A DNA stretch of 64,000 bases from Brachionus plicatilis (GCA_010279815.1 QEOQ01000519.1:957902-1021901), one strand, 5' to 3'; positions 34,601 to 46,552 are shown, counted from the first letter of the stretch. The notes: a model not told the origin generated them from the letters alone. Numbers and translations are program-made.

Positions 34601-34836
34601 AAAATAAAAGTGAGAGAAAAATCCGATTCAGAAAATATTTAGAAAAAAAAGAAGCTAATCTAAGAAAAATTCCAATTGCTAGGTTACAAATTGATCTAAA
34701 AGACGCCCAATTTCGATTTATGCTAAATTTTTTAGGATGCTCTAGAATTTAATGAGAAAAAAAAAACTATAAAGATTCTTAATCTAAAATAAATTTTATC
34801 AAAAAAGTTATAAAATTTACGAGCCAAACGTAATAA

Positions 34837-36219
34837 AAACACAATATCCAAAAAAAAAGTCTTTTTATTTTGTTATCTCAAAAAGGCCTGATTAAGTTAC
34901 TAGGTAATCGACTTGGGCTAAGAATCTACCCACTTGATTCCGACTATGGCTTGAATCAACAACAAAAACTAGGTTTTTTAATTTACAAGTTTTTCTAATA
35001 AAAGCCGCATAAGTTTCAAAATCTGGAATTAAGCTTAGTCAGCATTGTGTCAATAAAATCTGGAGGACTCTTGACGTAATTTCTCCAGACTGCTGGATCC
35101 AACTGGTTTATATTCAGCCTGATTGCAGGCTTCAAGCTGATAGTTTAAATTCAGAATTGTTCAAAGCAGGTAAATGCAAAAGTTTAGTGGAGACCATGTT
35201 CCACTTGGTGCACATAATTAAGCTGTTGTGTAATGAGTATTTAATTTTTGTGTTTTTATTATTTTTTTGTTAAATCAATAATTCATAAACAAAATAAGCA
35301 TAATGCCCAATTTTTATGAATAAATAGTTTATAGATTTTTGAAGATTTGCATGCAGGCAGAGTGGATTATTCTCGAAAAAATATTTTTTCCAATTGTATG
35401 TTCGCTTTGGAACATAATTTAATTGAAACAATTTCAAGACATTTTTCACTCAAGTTGTAAGATTCAAATATATATTATTATAATAAAAATGCAAGCTAGA
35501 ATTGCGTTAGTTGTTAATAGAATTTTTCCATTTTTTTTTAGCGTGTGTTCCGTTCACTCTGCATCACATAACGCTTTGGCAAAACTCATCTACAAAAGCC
35601 GTGTACACATAATTAAGAGGCTCTCTTTTTTTCTTTTATCTCTCAATCGCAAGTTTATTTCAAAAAAATGCTTATTTTGTAACAATTGTAGTTTGAGATA
35701 ACAAGGTAATAATTAAATTTTGTCATGATTAAACTTTTTAGGAAAATTTCAAAATTTGCTTTATCTCATCATCTTACAAAATTTTTGAAGTTTTTTTTAT
35801 TTTTATTTCAATTTTCCAAATAAGAACGCTTTACCTTTAGAGTAAAGATAAATTTGTTGTTTTAGCCAAGCTAGTTCGAGAGTTGTTTGAAATATCAAGT
35901 TATGTTTATAGAAATAAATTCTTCTTCTATTCGAGAATTTTAGTGTTCAAAATTTTTCTAACCAAAGTGATGAAATTTGCATTTTTTTGGAGCAAAAAAT
36001 TTTTTTATATTATTTTACCAATTATTTTTAACTTTAATTTTTATTCAACATTTTTTTTAGCTAAATAATTTTTCCACCAGCTTAAAATTTTAGCCTCCTG
36101 ATATTTGCCTGCGACTTGGATCTAAAGTTTAGGGCATTTCGAAAAAATGCTCAAGTTTTGCCTTCAGCATACCCGAGAGCTTGGTACAGTCAATAAATTG
36201 TCAGTCTGTTTTACCACTG
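34837..36219 (+). CDS. Unrecognised multi-exon gene (partial model)
   Basis: Four exon-like segments join in consistent phase. B ends at 34972 (open from about 34837). C is 35014-35169 (phase 1 to 1), D is 35345-35456 (phase 1 to 2) and E starts at 35542 (phase 2). They encode a protein with GLIKLLGNRLGLRIYPLDSD, SQHCVNKIWRTLDVISPDCW, DSLNSELFKADLHAGRVDYS and SASHNALAKLIYKSRVHII. Introns B-C and D-E are 41 and 85 bp. A likely last exon (36095-36219) reads FACDLDLKFRAFRKNAQ and ends PRAWYSQ then a stop, and a further exon-like piece sits at 35866 (KLVRELFEISSYVYRNK). An upstream piece at 34630-34750 (KIPIARLQIDLKDAQFRFML) may belong. I do not recognise the family; there is no signal peptide or clear motif. 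The 5' end and the junctions after E are unresolved. Confidence 0.5.
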
Positions 36220-36814
36220 ACTTTTACCTTTATGTTTATTTTAAGCTTTTTGAATATTTAAATACTGCTTAAAAAATATGATGATATGTGCTTTTATTTT
36301 AGCTAGTTTTTAAGCCGATCTAAAATTTAAAGTGTCTTGAATACAAAAATAATTTTTAATTTAGAGCGCTCTTGGACCACAGGCTATTTGTTCCTTTAAA
36401 TCATCAGTGAAAATGGCAAGATTTTATGTTTGATCAAATTTTTTTCTTTTCAATTTCCTGGAACAGTTGTAAATGATTATAAAAAAAAAATAAATATAAA
36501 TATCAATTTTTTAGTAAAAATCGATAGTCAATTTTTATTCTAAATTATGCTTTCAGGTAACTACGAGCAGAGCAAAAAAGAAATGAATAGAAATAAAAGA
36601 AATTATTTTTACTTTTTTTTTGTTATTATTTGAATAAACAAATTTTTTTATTTTATTTTAATTTCTAATTAGTGTCAAACTTTAAATTCAAGTGGAAAAA
36701 ATTTCCTGTAATGACGTCACTAAATTGCATAATTTTAGATAAATTAGTATATAGTTTGTTGTATTTAAAAATCGATTTTGTTAGTTAAATTTTATTAAAA
36801 AAAATCAAATAAAA

Positions 36815-37789
36815 ATGGTACAAGAAGAGTATGTGTTCGAGGATCAGCATCAGCCGAAAAAGTCCGGAATAGGAAAATTTATATGGAACTCAGAGAAACG
36901 TGAATTTTTGGGACGAGACGGTGCCTCGTGGGGAAAAATCACACTTTTCTATGCAATTTTTTACACCTGTCTAGGAAGTTTTTTTGTGGGCCTGCTGGCG
37001 CTCTTCATCAAGTTTATGCCTGTTGACAGACCGACCTACATTGGGGAGGACAGCACCATGGCCAACCGTGGCCTAAATCCTGGTCTTGGCTTCCGGCCTC
37101 ATGTCGACGTCGAAGACTTCTTAATTTCGTTCAACCCCAAAGTGGCCGAACACCCCACCACTGGCTACCTGAAATACGTGAACAATTTGGAAAATTTTTT
37201 GAATGCTAGTAAAATTTTTATATTTTATTTAAAAAGAAAAAAATTAAATTTAAATTGTCAAGAATATCCAAAAATTGATGAAGCTGACCAAGACCTGGCA
37301 ATTGACTGCAAGGCCAACACAACCTATTCTTCGCAATTGGAAGCCGGAAAAGCGTGCAGATTTGATTATGAAGAAGAATTCAAATCAACTGTTTGCAACA
37401 AAGCCTCCAACTATGGCTATACCACCAACAAGCCATGTGTTCTGGTCAAATTGAACAAAATTTTCTCGTGGACACCCGAGGGACCGAACGGAGTTAGAAT
37501 CAGATGTGAGGGCGAGACCAGTTCAGACCAGGACAACTTAAAGCAAGTCAGTTACCACTCAATTGGAGATATTGACAACCAGGAATTTGGAAGTTTGGAC
37601 AAAAAATTTTTTCCCTTCTATGGACAAAAAGCCTATCGAGCGCCTTTTGTCTGGGTTCAATTCGACGTATCGCCAAACACTTTGATCAATATTGAATGCA
37701 AAGCCTATGCTGACAACATTGACAATGAAGATCGCATGAACAGACGTGGTCAGACCAAATTTGCTTTTTTCATCTCCAATAAAAACTAG
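36815..37789 (+). CDS. ATP1B: Na+/K+-ATPase beta subunit
   Basis: The beta subunit is the type II membrane glycoprotein that chaperones the pump's alpha subunit and modulates K+ affinity. The ATG at 36815 opens a short cytosolic N terminus (FIWNSEKREFLGRDGASWGK), then one membrane helix (~45-68, LFYAIFYTCLGSFFVGLLAL). The ectodomain has the cysteine pairs of the family, YGYTTNKPCVLVKLNKI (matching the conserved GYxxGxPC segment) and a C-terminal VQFDVSPNTLINIECKAY. A 54-bp stretch, 37209-37262, is very probably an intron read in frame: it has GTAAAA and CAAG borders and a KRKKLN-rich translation. Removing it gives LENFLNAKYPKIDEAD and ~306 residues, the normal size. Single gene, no related neighbour. 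Confidence 0.9.
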   Translation: MVQEEYVFEDQHQPKKSGIGKFIWNSEKREFLGRDGASWGKITLFYAIFYTCLGSFFVGLLALFIKFMPVDRPTYIGEDSTMANRGLNPGLGFRPHVDVEDFLISFNPKVAEHPTTGYLKYVNNLENFLNASKIFIFYLKRKKLNLNCQEYPKIDEADQDLAIDCKANTTYSSQLEAGKACRFDYEEEFKSTVCNKASNYGYTTNKPCVLVKLNKIFSWTPEGPNGVRIRCEGETSSDQDNLKQVSYHSIGDIDNQEFGSLDKKFFPFYGQKAYRAPFVWVQFDVSPNTLINIECKAYADNIDNEDRMNRRGQTKFAFFISNKN

Positions 37790-40700
37790 AACAATTTTGT
37801 CAAGTTGAATCAATAATAGACTAGCTTGTTAACTCAATTATTTTTTAAGAATAGCTACAAATTTTACTGAATAGGTACGAGAATGTTGGATTAATTTTAA
37901 AAATTAGCTTTTGTTTTAGGGGTACTAATTTGGCATACATGAAAATGGTGTCTTAAATTTATCTTTTTGTTTTTTTTTTTTTTTTTAGTTGAATTTTATT
38001 ATATTAATACCGTAATATTATACAATTGCATAACGTCAAATTAAAGTGTCAATAATCAATTTTTTTCGGTCATTTCTCCCTATTTTCATACTTCCCTGTC
38101 ATAAATAAAATCATGTTCCGGATTTATTTTAATTTTTTGATTTTTATTGTAGCTTAAAAAATTGAATTCTAATTAAACAAATTTAATAAATAAATTCTTA
38201 AATACAAATATTTAATCTTGGAGCGTTTGTTTTGTGTTTTGGTGTTTTATATTCATTAGATTTTTGAATAATTTAAAATTTTAATTATTAAAATGCAAAC
38301 AAAAATTTATTATTTGTGTATTTGTCTAATTGTTTGAGCAAGGAAGAGTGGAGGAATATTGAGACGCTGTCAGTAGCAAAGAATACATTAAAAACAGAAT
38401 TTGATTTTTTGAAAATTTTTTTAATTATTGAAACTTTTTATAATTATAAATAGCTTTTACTTTAAATCAAAGTTTGCCTATAAAAACCACTGCGACATGA
38501 ATAATTAAAAAGATTTTTCAGGCTAAGAGCTTCCAGTGATGGAAACCGACCACTAATGCCGCTATAAATAAAATTAATAAGAAAAACTGGTCATGTCATT
38601 TTGACTTGTTTTATAATTAAGGCCTATAAAATTGAAAAATTAATATAATCTTATCTAAATATTTTTATCCCATAATAAAATGTATCCAGGTAATTTTATC
38701 TGATAACTTTTCACAAGCTAGCATTGAAATTTTTCAATAAAAATAACTCCTTACAAAAAAACCTTTTTAAGCTTGTGTTCAAATCGTTTTTATGAATTAA
38801 CGATGTGCAGATCGAATAAACATTATAGGAAAATTATAGATTAAATTTTGGAAGCTAAAACACTCTGTACCTTTTTGTTTCTTTTTGGTTTTTATATTTA
38901 TTTAGCAATTTCTTGAGTGCATTGAGTCTTTCTCAATTAATAAAAAACCTGTGTTCATTAAATAATCAACCAAAGCTTTTTTGTACATTTTTAATGTTTT
39001 ACACTATTTACCACGTTATCTTTTATAAATACCATTGGATTTCTAAGTCAAATTCTTTGAACAAATAGAGCTACACGAAATACAAAGTCCCTACTAATTG
39101 GTCTTTATTTTTTTTTCACTAATTTCACTTCACCTGTAAAAATTCACTTAAATCTATGCAAAAAAAAATTTAGCATATAAAAATATTTTATTAAGATAAA
39201 AGGCTTTTTCAATAAAAAAAACTTTATCAGTGAAAAAAAAAGTTTTTTTTTAGTCTGAAATTAATTTCAAATATCTAAAAATACCCGGTACCTTTCTGTA
39301 TTTTTATTTAGCAATTGCTTGAGTGCCTTGATTTCTCATTCTTTCAAAAAAACTCTTGTCAGATTCACTTTCCAAATTAGCTTTTATTTAAATTTTAATC
39401 AATTAATTTTAATTTTGGAATTTAGGTCTAGGGTTTTTAAACAAAGATGATGGGCTTTATTGAATTTTTTAGCAATTAATCTTCTCTAAAAGAAGAAATA
39501 ATCGAAATAGAAGAAATCGATGGTAAACTCATTTTTTCTTAAACTTTAGTTGATTTTTAAATAAAAAATTATCTGCAAAGATTTTATAAAATTTTTAAAG
39601 AAAACTACAGGTAATAAAAGATACAAAACTTAATTATTGTAAGGTTTTATTTGATAGCCATAAAAATGTAATTTAATAGTAGCTGTTATAGTATTACATA
39701 AAGTTAGGTAATTTCCAATGAATTTATTGAAAAAGCTTGTGTATTTCAAAAAATTTTTTTTGGTAAAAAGTTTGTCAAAATTTTGGATCTACAAAAAAAT
39801 TATGTAATGCTATTAATATATTATATAATAATATTAAATAAAAAAAAATCTAAAATAAGAACATTATAATTTTTTTTATATTTTATGAAAGAATTTTAAT
39901 TATGATTTTTGACTAAATATTTTCAAAATAACTAAAAATTACTTTTTGATAGTTTATTTTTTAAAAAGATCGAACACGAATATTTAAAATTGAAAATTTA
40001 AAGATTAAACATCTCTGAATATCACAGATGATTTTTAAATAAATATTTCATACGGCTTTAATAAACTAAAAAAATTAATAAAAAAATATGATCGGTAACA
40101 CAAACGAAAAAAGATGTTTTTTCTAATTAATTACTATTTGCTTTTAATGTAAAGTAAATACGATATTGGTAAATTTGAAAAATCAATTTTACTCTTAACT
40201 AATTTTAAAGTGACAAAAATTCTAGAAGAAACATGAAAACAAACATGCTGCAAAAATTCTTTTTTGAATTAATGTCATCAGAAGGACATAAATTATAATC
40301 ATTAATAAAAAATTTTAATTTGTTAGTAATAACAAAATTAATTTTGATTTAAAATAAAGATTTTTTTTCATTAAAAATGAGAAAAATATTTCTAAATTAA
40401 GCTTTTGCCTAAGTATTTAAAAACAAATTATGTGAGACTTTAAGTGTAATTTTTTAAATTCATTTTTACCAAATAACATAACATTCCAAATATTCGTCTA
40501 ATAATAAATTATAAAAATTCGGGTTTTAATGCAAAAAATAAAGAGGATGTCTTTCTTTTTCAACATACTCTTAATTTAGTAAAGGAATAAACAAGCTGCT
40601 AATGGTCCAATTGGAAGTGAAAAACTGGTATTACCAGATTCTCAATAAATTTTGACAAATAATTTTATTTGAACAGCAACTTTAGATTACTCTGAAGAAC

Positions 40701-41095
40701 TTCATTCAAAAGTTCAATTTTTTTGGTGGTTTATTGTTTTTTAACAAAAATTTTTGAAACTTTTAATAAAATAACTAAAAAAAAATTGCTAATTTTGCAT
40801 CACTGATATTTTACTTAATAATTTTTCTAAATCGTATTAAAATTAGAAATAATTTCCTTTAAAAAAACATAAAAATCAATTGATTGATTTCCAAAATATG
40901 ATTGACGTTTAAGTCGATTTTCGAAAAATTTTTCGAGCCAGAGAAGGCTGTTTTGGGAGTACAAACAGTAATATGTTGTTTGAATTAGAAAAATATTTAG
41001 ATAATTTAGAATATTAGAGTGTTGATGAAAAATCTTTATTTTTTCTCGACCTCAGTCTTTCATTTCATCAGTCTTTCATCCCTGATAAGACGCCT
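37790..41095. other. AT-rich intergenic sequence, no gene seen
   Basis: Over 3 kb without a supported exon. Two weakly similar segments occur near 38860-38960 and 39280-39350 (both with CTGTA..TTTTT, ATTTAGCAATT and TTGAGTGC), a diverged direct repeat of unknown origin. The rest is A/T-run sequence. Confidence 0.45.
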
Positions 41096-42655
41096 GATCT
41101 GTGGAAAGGTAACAGAAGAAAGATAGCAGAAGTCTGGTAAGCAATTAAAGACCAATTTTGCTAACTGCACTGCCATGTAAGATTATGGAACGAATCATTC
41201 GAGACGTCATGATGGAACACCTCTTCAGCAATAAACTTATTGCACCTGAGCAGCATTGTTTTGTCCTGAACAAATCGACAATGACCAACCTCCTGGAAAC
41301 AGTAGACAGGATCAGCGAAGGTATCGATAACTGCTGGAATGTGCTGGTGGTTTTCTTGGATTTTGCCAAAGCTTTTGATAAAGTGTGCCACGAGTCTCTC
41401 TGTAATAAAGTGGCTGCTTACGGCTTCGAGGTGCGCTTAGTGAGCTGGATCAGAGACTTCCTTTCAGGTCGGAAGCAGCGAGTTGCAATAGGACAGGATG
41501 TGGTGGACTGGAGAGAAGTTACTAGTGGAGTCCCTTAAGGAAGTGTTCTAGGACCTCTCTTGTTTGTTATTTACATCAACGACATGCCTGATATAGTAAA
41601 CCACGTCATCAAGCTTTTCGCAGATGACAGCAAGCTCATTGCAACCATCCGCAATGTTAACGACCTGGAATTGCTTCAAGGGGATCTTGAAGCACTAACT
41701 CAGTGGTCCACAACTTGGCAGATGCTGTTCAATTCTGAAAAATGCAAAGTAATGGAATTCAGCAGATCCGGCCAGAACAAGTACTCGGACATAGACCCAT
41801 GCATGGGTGTGACAAGGTCAGTACTCAATCAAACTAGTATTCAAAAAGATCTGGGAGTCACATTCGCAAGCAATCTCAAATTCTCCTGACACATCAAGGC
41901 CCAATCTAATAAGGCCATCTCCATCCTTGGACAGCTAAGACGAACGCCTAAATTCTGGACCAACGCCACCTTCAAAACATTTTACTGCGCATATGTCAGG
42001 CCCCATTTAGAGTATGCAGCAGTGGTTTGGTGCCCCTACACTGCCAAGGACAGCAACATTCTTTAGACAGTGCAAAGAAGAGCAACAAAAGTTGTCCCGA
42101 GAATCCGTAACTTCAGCTACAGTGATCGCCTTTCCATCTTGGGTTTGCCCACTCTGAACGAACGCAGGACCAGAGGAGACATAATCCAAATTTTTAAGTT
42201 TAGAAACGGCTTAAATAGCATAGATTGGGTCAGACCTCCCCCGCATTGCAGCTAGCTTTCCCAACCCGGACCAGCCCAGGGTATTAGAGGGCACAAGAGG
42301 TGTCTCTCCGTCCAAGCACCTACCAAATGCGCCCAACATGAAAATTTTTTCACAAATTGTGTCATCAGAGAGTGGAACAGCCTACCTGAGACAGTAATCA
42401 GTAATCCAGTTCAAGAACAGTCTCGACGCTTGGAAGTATTCCAGCGGACAACGGGTCCATTGCCCCGGTGTTACTAGGCCTTGATTCCTTAATGACCGCC
42501 GAGATAGCAGCGCCGTCTCCACTCCAAGTATTAAAGAGATCTAAACAACAATTATTCTCTAAGGTCAATGTATAGCAGCTACCATAGACGGCTTCCGTAG
42601 TAAGCCGTCTCCGCAAGCCTGCTTGCTGTAGTTTATTATTATTATTACCTCAATA
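41095..42655 (+). mobile_element. 5'-truncated CR1/Jockey-like LINE, decayed reverse transcriptase
   Basis: This is the most complete LINE here. It encodes LTALPCKIMERIIRDVMMEH, VVFLDFAKAFDKVCHESL, RKQRVAIGQDV, GSVLGPLLFVIYINDMPD, the catalytic box FADDSKLIA, AYVRPHLEYAAVVW, QRRATKVVPRIRN and FRNGLNSIDW, then VIREWNSLPETV. The frame is broken by TAA at 41536 (in VP-stop-GS, where Gln is usual), TGA at 41887, TAG near 42064 and 42254, and a frameshift near 42410. The 3' tail has two perfect hairpins (GACGGCTT/AAGCCGTC and GCAAGC/GCTTGC) and ends in (TTA)n. Its GC content is far above that of the surroundings. The endonuclease half is missing. It is not viral and cannot be active. Confidence 0.92.
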
Positions 42656-42940
42656 CATTCTTTGTTTATTGAGATTCATTTCGTATAGTAAGATTGGACA
42701 TACAAATTTTTTTAAAAAAGGTAAGTATTTAGATTTGGTTATTGTTTGTAGACCAAAAGCTGGAAGAAAAAAAATGCCTTAGAATGTAAGGTTAAAATTT
42801 TGTTTTTTATAATTTAGTTAAATTAGAAAAATTGGCATCAAAATTTATTTTTTTTAAAAAAAGGTAAAATTATTATTGGTGATAATAACACAGCTTCCAG
42901 CGATTTCTATCTGCAAAATATTTTTGATAGAATAAATCTA

Positions 42941-44424
42941 CAGTACTGCTACGAAAAACTGTTTTTACGTGAAATTACGTAATTTCCAGTAATTTTACGT
43001 AATTTCACGTAAAATTACCAAAGTAAAAAAAGTAAATTTACCGGATTTTACGTAATTTTACGTAAAATTACCGGAAATTACGTAATTTTACTTAAAAAGT
43101 AAAATTCCAAAAAATACTACTTTCTTTGAGAATTTTGGCATTTTTTGACTTTTTTTAAATTTTTTGGTCCTGAATGCGAAAAAAAAAATTACTTTTATTC
43201 ACGTAATTTTACGTGAAATATTATTTAATAGTGGTAAATTTTTGTAATTTTTAGTAAAAAAAAGTAAAAAAAAGTAAAAATTAAGCTTTTTTTTTCAATT
43301 AAAATATTTACTTTTTATTTCCTCCATTTCATTATGAAATTTTTATTCATAAAACCGTAGAGTCTGACATTTGTCATTTACAAATCTCTTCATTATTTCA
43401 CTTCTGAGACGATTTGTAAATGGCTTATTATTGACTTAATTTTTTTTTTTATTTTTTAAAAATAATATATTTAAAACTTAAATATAAGAATACTAATGGT
43501 TTCAATAGCTTTCACTGGAACTACTATAAGTTCTTTCGGCCTTTCTTTTGGTTCCTGGTGTAAAGAAAGAACTGTCAGTTTCACCCCCAATAATTAATTT
43601 TTTAATGGCTTCATTTTCGCTATTAAGTTTCGAAACATTTGTGTTTAGCTTATTAATGTGTTCATTCATTGTAAATAAAGTTTGTTCTAAAGATGCACGG
43701 TTTGATGACTTTATCTCATTCAAGAGCTTATATTAGTCAATATTAAATTATATTTTTACTTTACTCGAGAAACAAAAAACGTCGAACAAAACGTCAAAAA
43801 ATACGTGATTGTTTTCATGAGCATTTACACCATAAATTTAAAAAAACCTGAAAAAAATTTAAATTTTTTTAATTTTTGCGGTTTATTGCGTTTAATGGTG
43901 TTAAAGCGAATGATAGCAATCATGAAGTTATGGTTTTTTGTTTTCAATTAAATCTTTAAAAAAAATTTAATAAAAATTAAGGTAATAAAAGTGGTTATAG
44001 AAATAAATGGAGATTGATCGAATCATTGAATTGTATTGAGATGTATCTAATTGAAAATTTTGTTTTTGCATTTTTGTTTATTGTTTATAATTAACTTATT
44101 TAAAATTTGTACAAAATTTACTTTTTTTTACTAAAAATTACAAAAATTTACCACTATTAAATAATATTTCACGTAAAATTACGTGAATAAAAGTAATTTT
44201 TTTTTTCGCATTCAGGACCAAAAAATTTAAAAAAAGTCAAAAAATGCCAAAATTCTCAAAAAAAGTAGTATTTTTTGGAATTTTACTTTTTACGTAAAAT
44301 TACGTAAAATCCGGTAAATTTACTTTTTTTACTTTGGTAATTTTACGTAATTTTACGTGAAATTACGTAAAATTACTGGAAATTACGTAATTTCACGTAA
44401 AAACAGTTTTTCGTAGCAGTACTG
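42941..44424. mobile_element. 1.48-kb CAGT-ended element with ~310-bp inverted repeats
   Basis: The element starts CAGTACTGCTACGAAAAACT and ends with its complement; TA flanks both sides (42939-42940 and 44425-44426). The arms are nearly perfect for about 310 bp and are built from alternating ACGTAA and TTACGT motifs (for example GGTAAATTTACTTTTTTTAC). TA targets and CAGT termini suggest the Tc1/mariner superfamily. It is the longest member of a family with copies or fragments at 20647, 22828, 32298, 53300 and 56895. It has one small internal ORF and no transposase. Confidence 0.88.
43502..43723 (-). CDS. Small coiled-coil ORF inside the CAGT element
   Basis: A 73-codon frame on the minus strand contains LEQTLFTMNEHINKLNTNV followed by NSENEAIKKLI, a heptad-rich coiled coil. 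It then has TPGTKRKAERTYSSSSESY, a basic then serine-rich tail. It has no in-frame ATG; it opens just after a TAA at about 43733, so an upstream exon may exist (possible acceptor AAG near 43730). Its composition is less AT-biased than the arms. The function is unknown; it could be a fragment of host or transposon protein carried by the element. Confidence 0.35.
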   Translation of the reverse strand: MNEIKSSNRASLEQTLFTMNEHINKLNTNVSKLNSENEAIKKLIIGGETDSSFFTPGTKRKAERTYSSSSESY

Positions 44425-44528
44425 TATATTTTAACAAAAAGGCAGACAAGCAATATCATAAATATAAGAAAAGATTGACCGAACATTGTCATTTACAGTT
44501 ATTTTACCAAGAAAATTCAACAGAATGT

Positions 44529-44830
44529 TTTTTTTTTTTTTTTTAAATGTTTATTTCAAAATTTAAATGGCTCTGAGTAATAGAACTCCTTCCGCCATTG
44601 TTTTTCTTTTGATTAGTTTATAGTTTTACTTTAATAAATTGAATAAATAAGTAATTTTAGTTAATTTTAAATGATTTAAAAAAAAAGAGTATAAATAGAA
44701 AGCCCATTTTCAATCATCCATTCATTTATCTCATTCCAGATACCACAGAGAAGTGTTTTGTTACAGCATATTCTTGAGCTGTTAACAAAGGCACCGACAT
44801 AGACCTTTATTAGCTCATATTACACTTGTA
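44529..44830 (-). mobile_element. 3' end of a retroelement, minus orientation (second copy)
   Basis: On the minus strand the sequence contains FVNSSRICCNKTLLCGIWNE, similar to the FVESSRDTEKKSPLSIF segment of the 20290-20640 copy. It then has GGAGTTCTATTACTCAGAGC and a poly-A tail (16-T run at 44529 on plus). The copies share terminal layout and orientation. Confidence 0.5.
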
Positions 44831-44879
44831 ATGTGCACAAATTCTGAAAACCCATGAACCTGCCTTACAATCAAAATAT

Positions 44880-45245
44880 CATTTCTTTATTGGGACCATC
44901 GATAAATAGGCTAGAAATGTATTCAGAAAGATTTTCATCTAGAGTAAGAACCGAAATTATTCGAATATAAGAATACTGTATTCATCAAACAAATGTCATG
45001 ATCGAAAAGTTGCATGAAAAGCAATTGAGAACAACTAAAATTCAGATTTACAACCTTATTTATCGTCATAAAGTGATCATAAATGAGACCAGGAGTTTGA
45101 CTTTGAATAAGTTGAAAGATATTGCCAGAACCATCATACTTTTCTGAAGATATCGATGAGGCTTATGTAGCAGAAAGATTTTTTAAGCCTGGATGTGAAA
45201 TTGCCGAGGACCTTAGAATTTTTATGACAACTTGTATTCTTGTAC
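44880..45245 (+). pseudogene. Degenerate coding remnant, unknown family
   Basis: On the plus strand three pieces read as protein across a stop and a frameshift: LLGPSINRLEMYSERFSSRV, then MIEKLHEKQLRTTKIQIYNL with RHKVIINETRSLTLNKLKDI, then LPEPSYFSEDIDEAYVAERF and FKPGCEIAEDLRIFM. Codon pattern and composition look coding, but I do not recognise it. It is probably a transposon-encoded protein. Confidence 0.4.
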
Positions 45246-45521
45246 AGTGTTTTTCTTTAAAAATTTGATTTTTATTTAATTTTTTTTAATTTTTTACATT
45301 TTATTCATAATTTTACACAATATAATAATATAAACTAGATAATTAATAAAAAGGTAATTTTTTGTAATTAAATTAAATTTTCACTAAATTCTGTTTCTTA
45401 TGAATAAAATTTGGCATCTTGAAGTTTATTATTTAAAAAAAAAAAAGGAAAAAAGAAAAAAATTGACCGTATAAAAATAAAAATAAAAAAAACAGTATAA
45501 AAAGAAGAAAAGTAATTATAA

Positions 45522-45785
45522 TTAGCTAAATGATTCATCCAGAACCCTGTAAAGTATATTTTTATAAAAAGTATTGTTTGATATATCATTATGCATCAAA
45601 TGACACAAATTAATAATTTTACTAAAGAGCTCATCCTTGTTAGGGTAGCTAATTTTTTCCACATACACTTTATCTAGGACTTCTAGACATTGATTGACAC
45701 CAGCAGAATTCACCTCCATTCTAATCATTTTGCTTGTATCTTTTAGCTGTTTGATATACGACCCGTCTGGATATTTATAGTTCAT
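45522..45785 (-). CDS. Small helical protein resembling the LEDGF/HDGFL2 integrase-binding domain
   Basis: The ATG at 45785 opens 87 codons. Residues ~10-85 are predicted helical: KQLKDTSKMIRMEVNSAGVN, then QCLEVLDKVYVEKISYPNKD and ELFSKIINLCHLMHNDIS. The VNQCLEVLDKV segment and helix spacing resemble the TFIIS-N-like integrase-binding domain of LEDGF/p75 and HDGFL2 (VNRCIEALDEL type). That domain binds chromatin partners through IBD-binding motifs. The PWWP domain is absent, so this would be either the last exon of a larger minus-strand gene or a stand-alone domain. No upstream exon was found within ~1 kb. The call is tentative. Confidence 0.35.
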   Translation of the reverse strand: MNYKYPDGSYIKQLKDTSKMIRMEVNSAGVNQCLEVLDKVYVEKISYPNKDELFSKIINLCHLMHNDISNNTFYKNILYRVLDESFS

Positions 45786-46079
45786 GTAATATCTTGAAGT
45801 TTAGGATCAAAAAAATCAGATCAAATATTATTTATTTTATATATTTTCAATAATATTTGATTAAATCTCTCTACAAAATGCAAAATAATGCAGCAAACAT
45901 ACTAAATTGTAGATGAAGCTCTGAAAATAATCTTCATTTTTCAGTAAAATGCCCGTCATTAAAAAGTATTCAACTGCGAAATTTAATTGCAGAATTTTTG
46001 CGGAGTCTCATCAAATATTGTTCGAAAAATTCTACTTTTTTTACCAGCATTTTTGTTGAAATAAATAGTTTTACTTGAA

Positions 46080-46550
46080 ATAACTAATATTACGTAATAT
46101 TACATCATTTTACGTAAGCTAACATTTTAATACATCCTAATTTTGTATTTAATTTTCAGAGTTGTTTAAAAGTCCCAAAAAAAGTCTGAGTCCGGAATTT
46201 TTTTATCAAAAAATTGATATAATTCTTACTTTATATTTTAATAACAATTATTGTACAATTAGATTTAATTCTCAAATCAATAATTTTTAATCAATAAAAC
46301 GTTTGAAACTCATAATCTTGGGTTGTCTAATACAATAGATTTACCATATATTAGAATTTTGTTGCAATTTTAGCATAAATTTCTTCTTCAGTATTCAAAA
46401 TTTTAAAGCCCGGAGTAGGACTTTAAAAAAAAAAATTAAAATTCTGGACTTGGACTTGACTTGAGACTTATGACTTTTAAACAACTCTGGTAATTTTATA
46501 TAATCTTACATTTTTTGATGTAAAATTACGTAAAATGATGTAATATAACC
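46080..46550. mobile_element. ACGTAA palindromic element split by a hAT-like MITE
   Basis: GTAATATTACATCATTTTAC at 46094 is matched inversely at about 46527-46548. Between them a CAGAG MITE occupies 46157-46489: CAGAGTTGTTTAAAAGTCC at one end and GACTTTTAAACAACTCTG at the other. Its flanks TTAATTTT and GTAATTTT differ at one of eight bases, a near-perfect 8-bp hAT-type duplication. Confidence 0.8.
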
Positions 46551-46552
46551 CG

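Noticed and set aside
41158..42255. Reverse transcriptase as a host or viral gene
   Set aside because: Motifs and the hairpin plus triplet tail fit a truncated CR1/Jockey-like LINE with several nonsense mutations. No LTRs, gag or envelope were seen.
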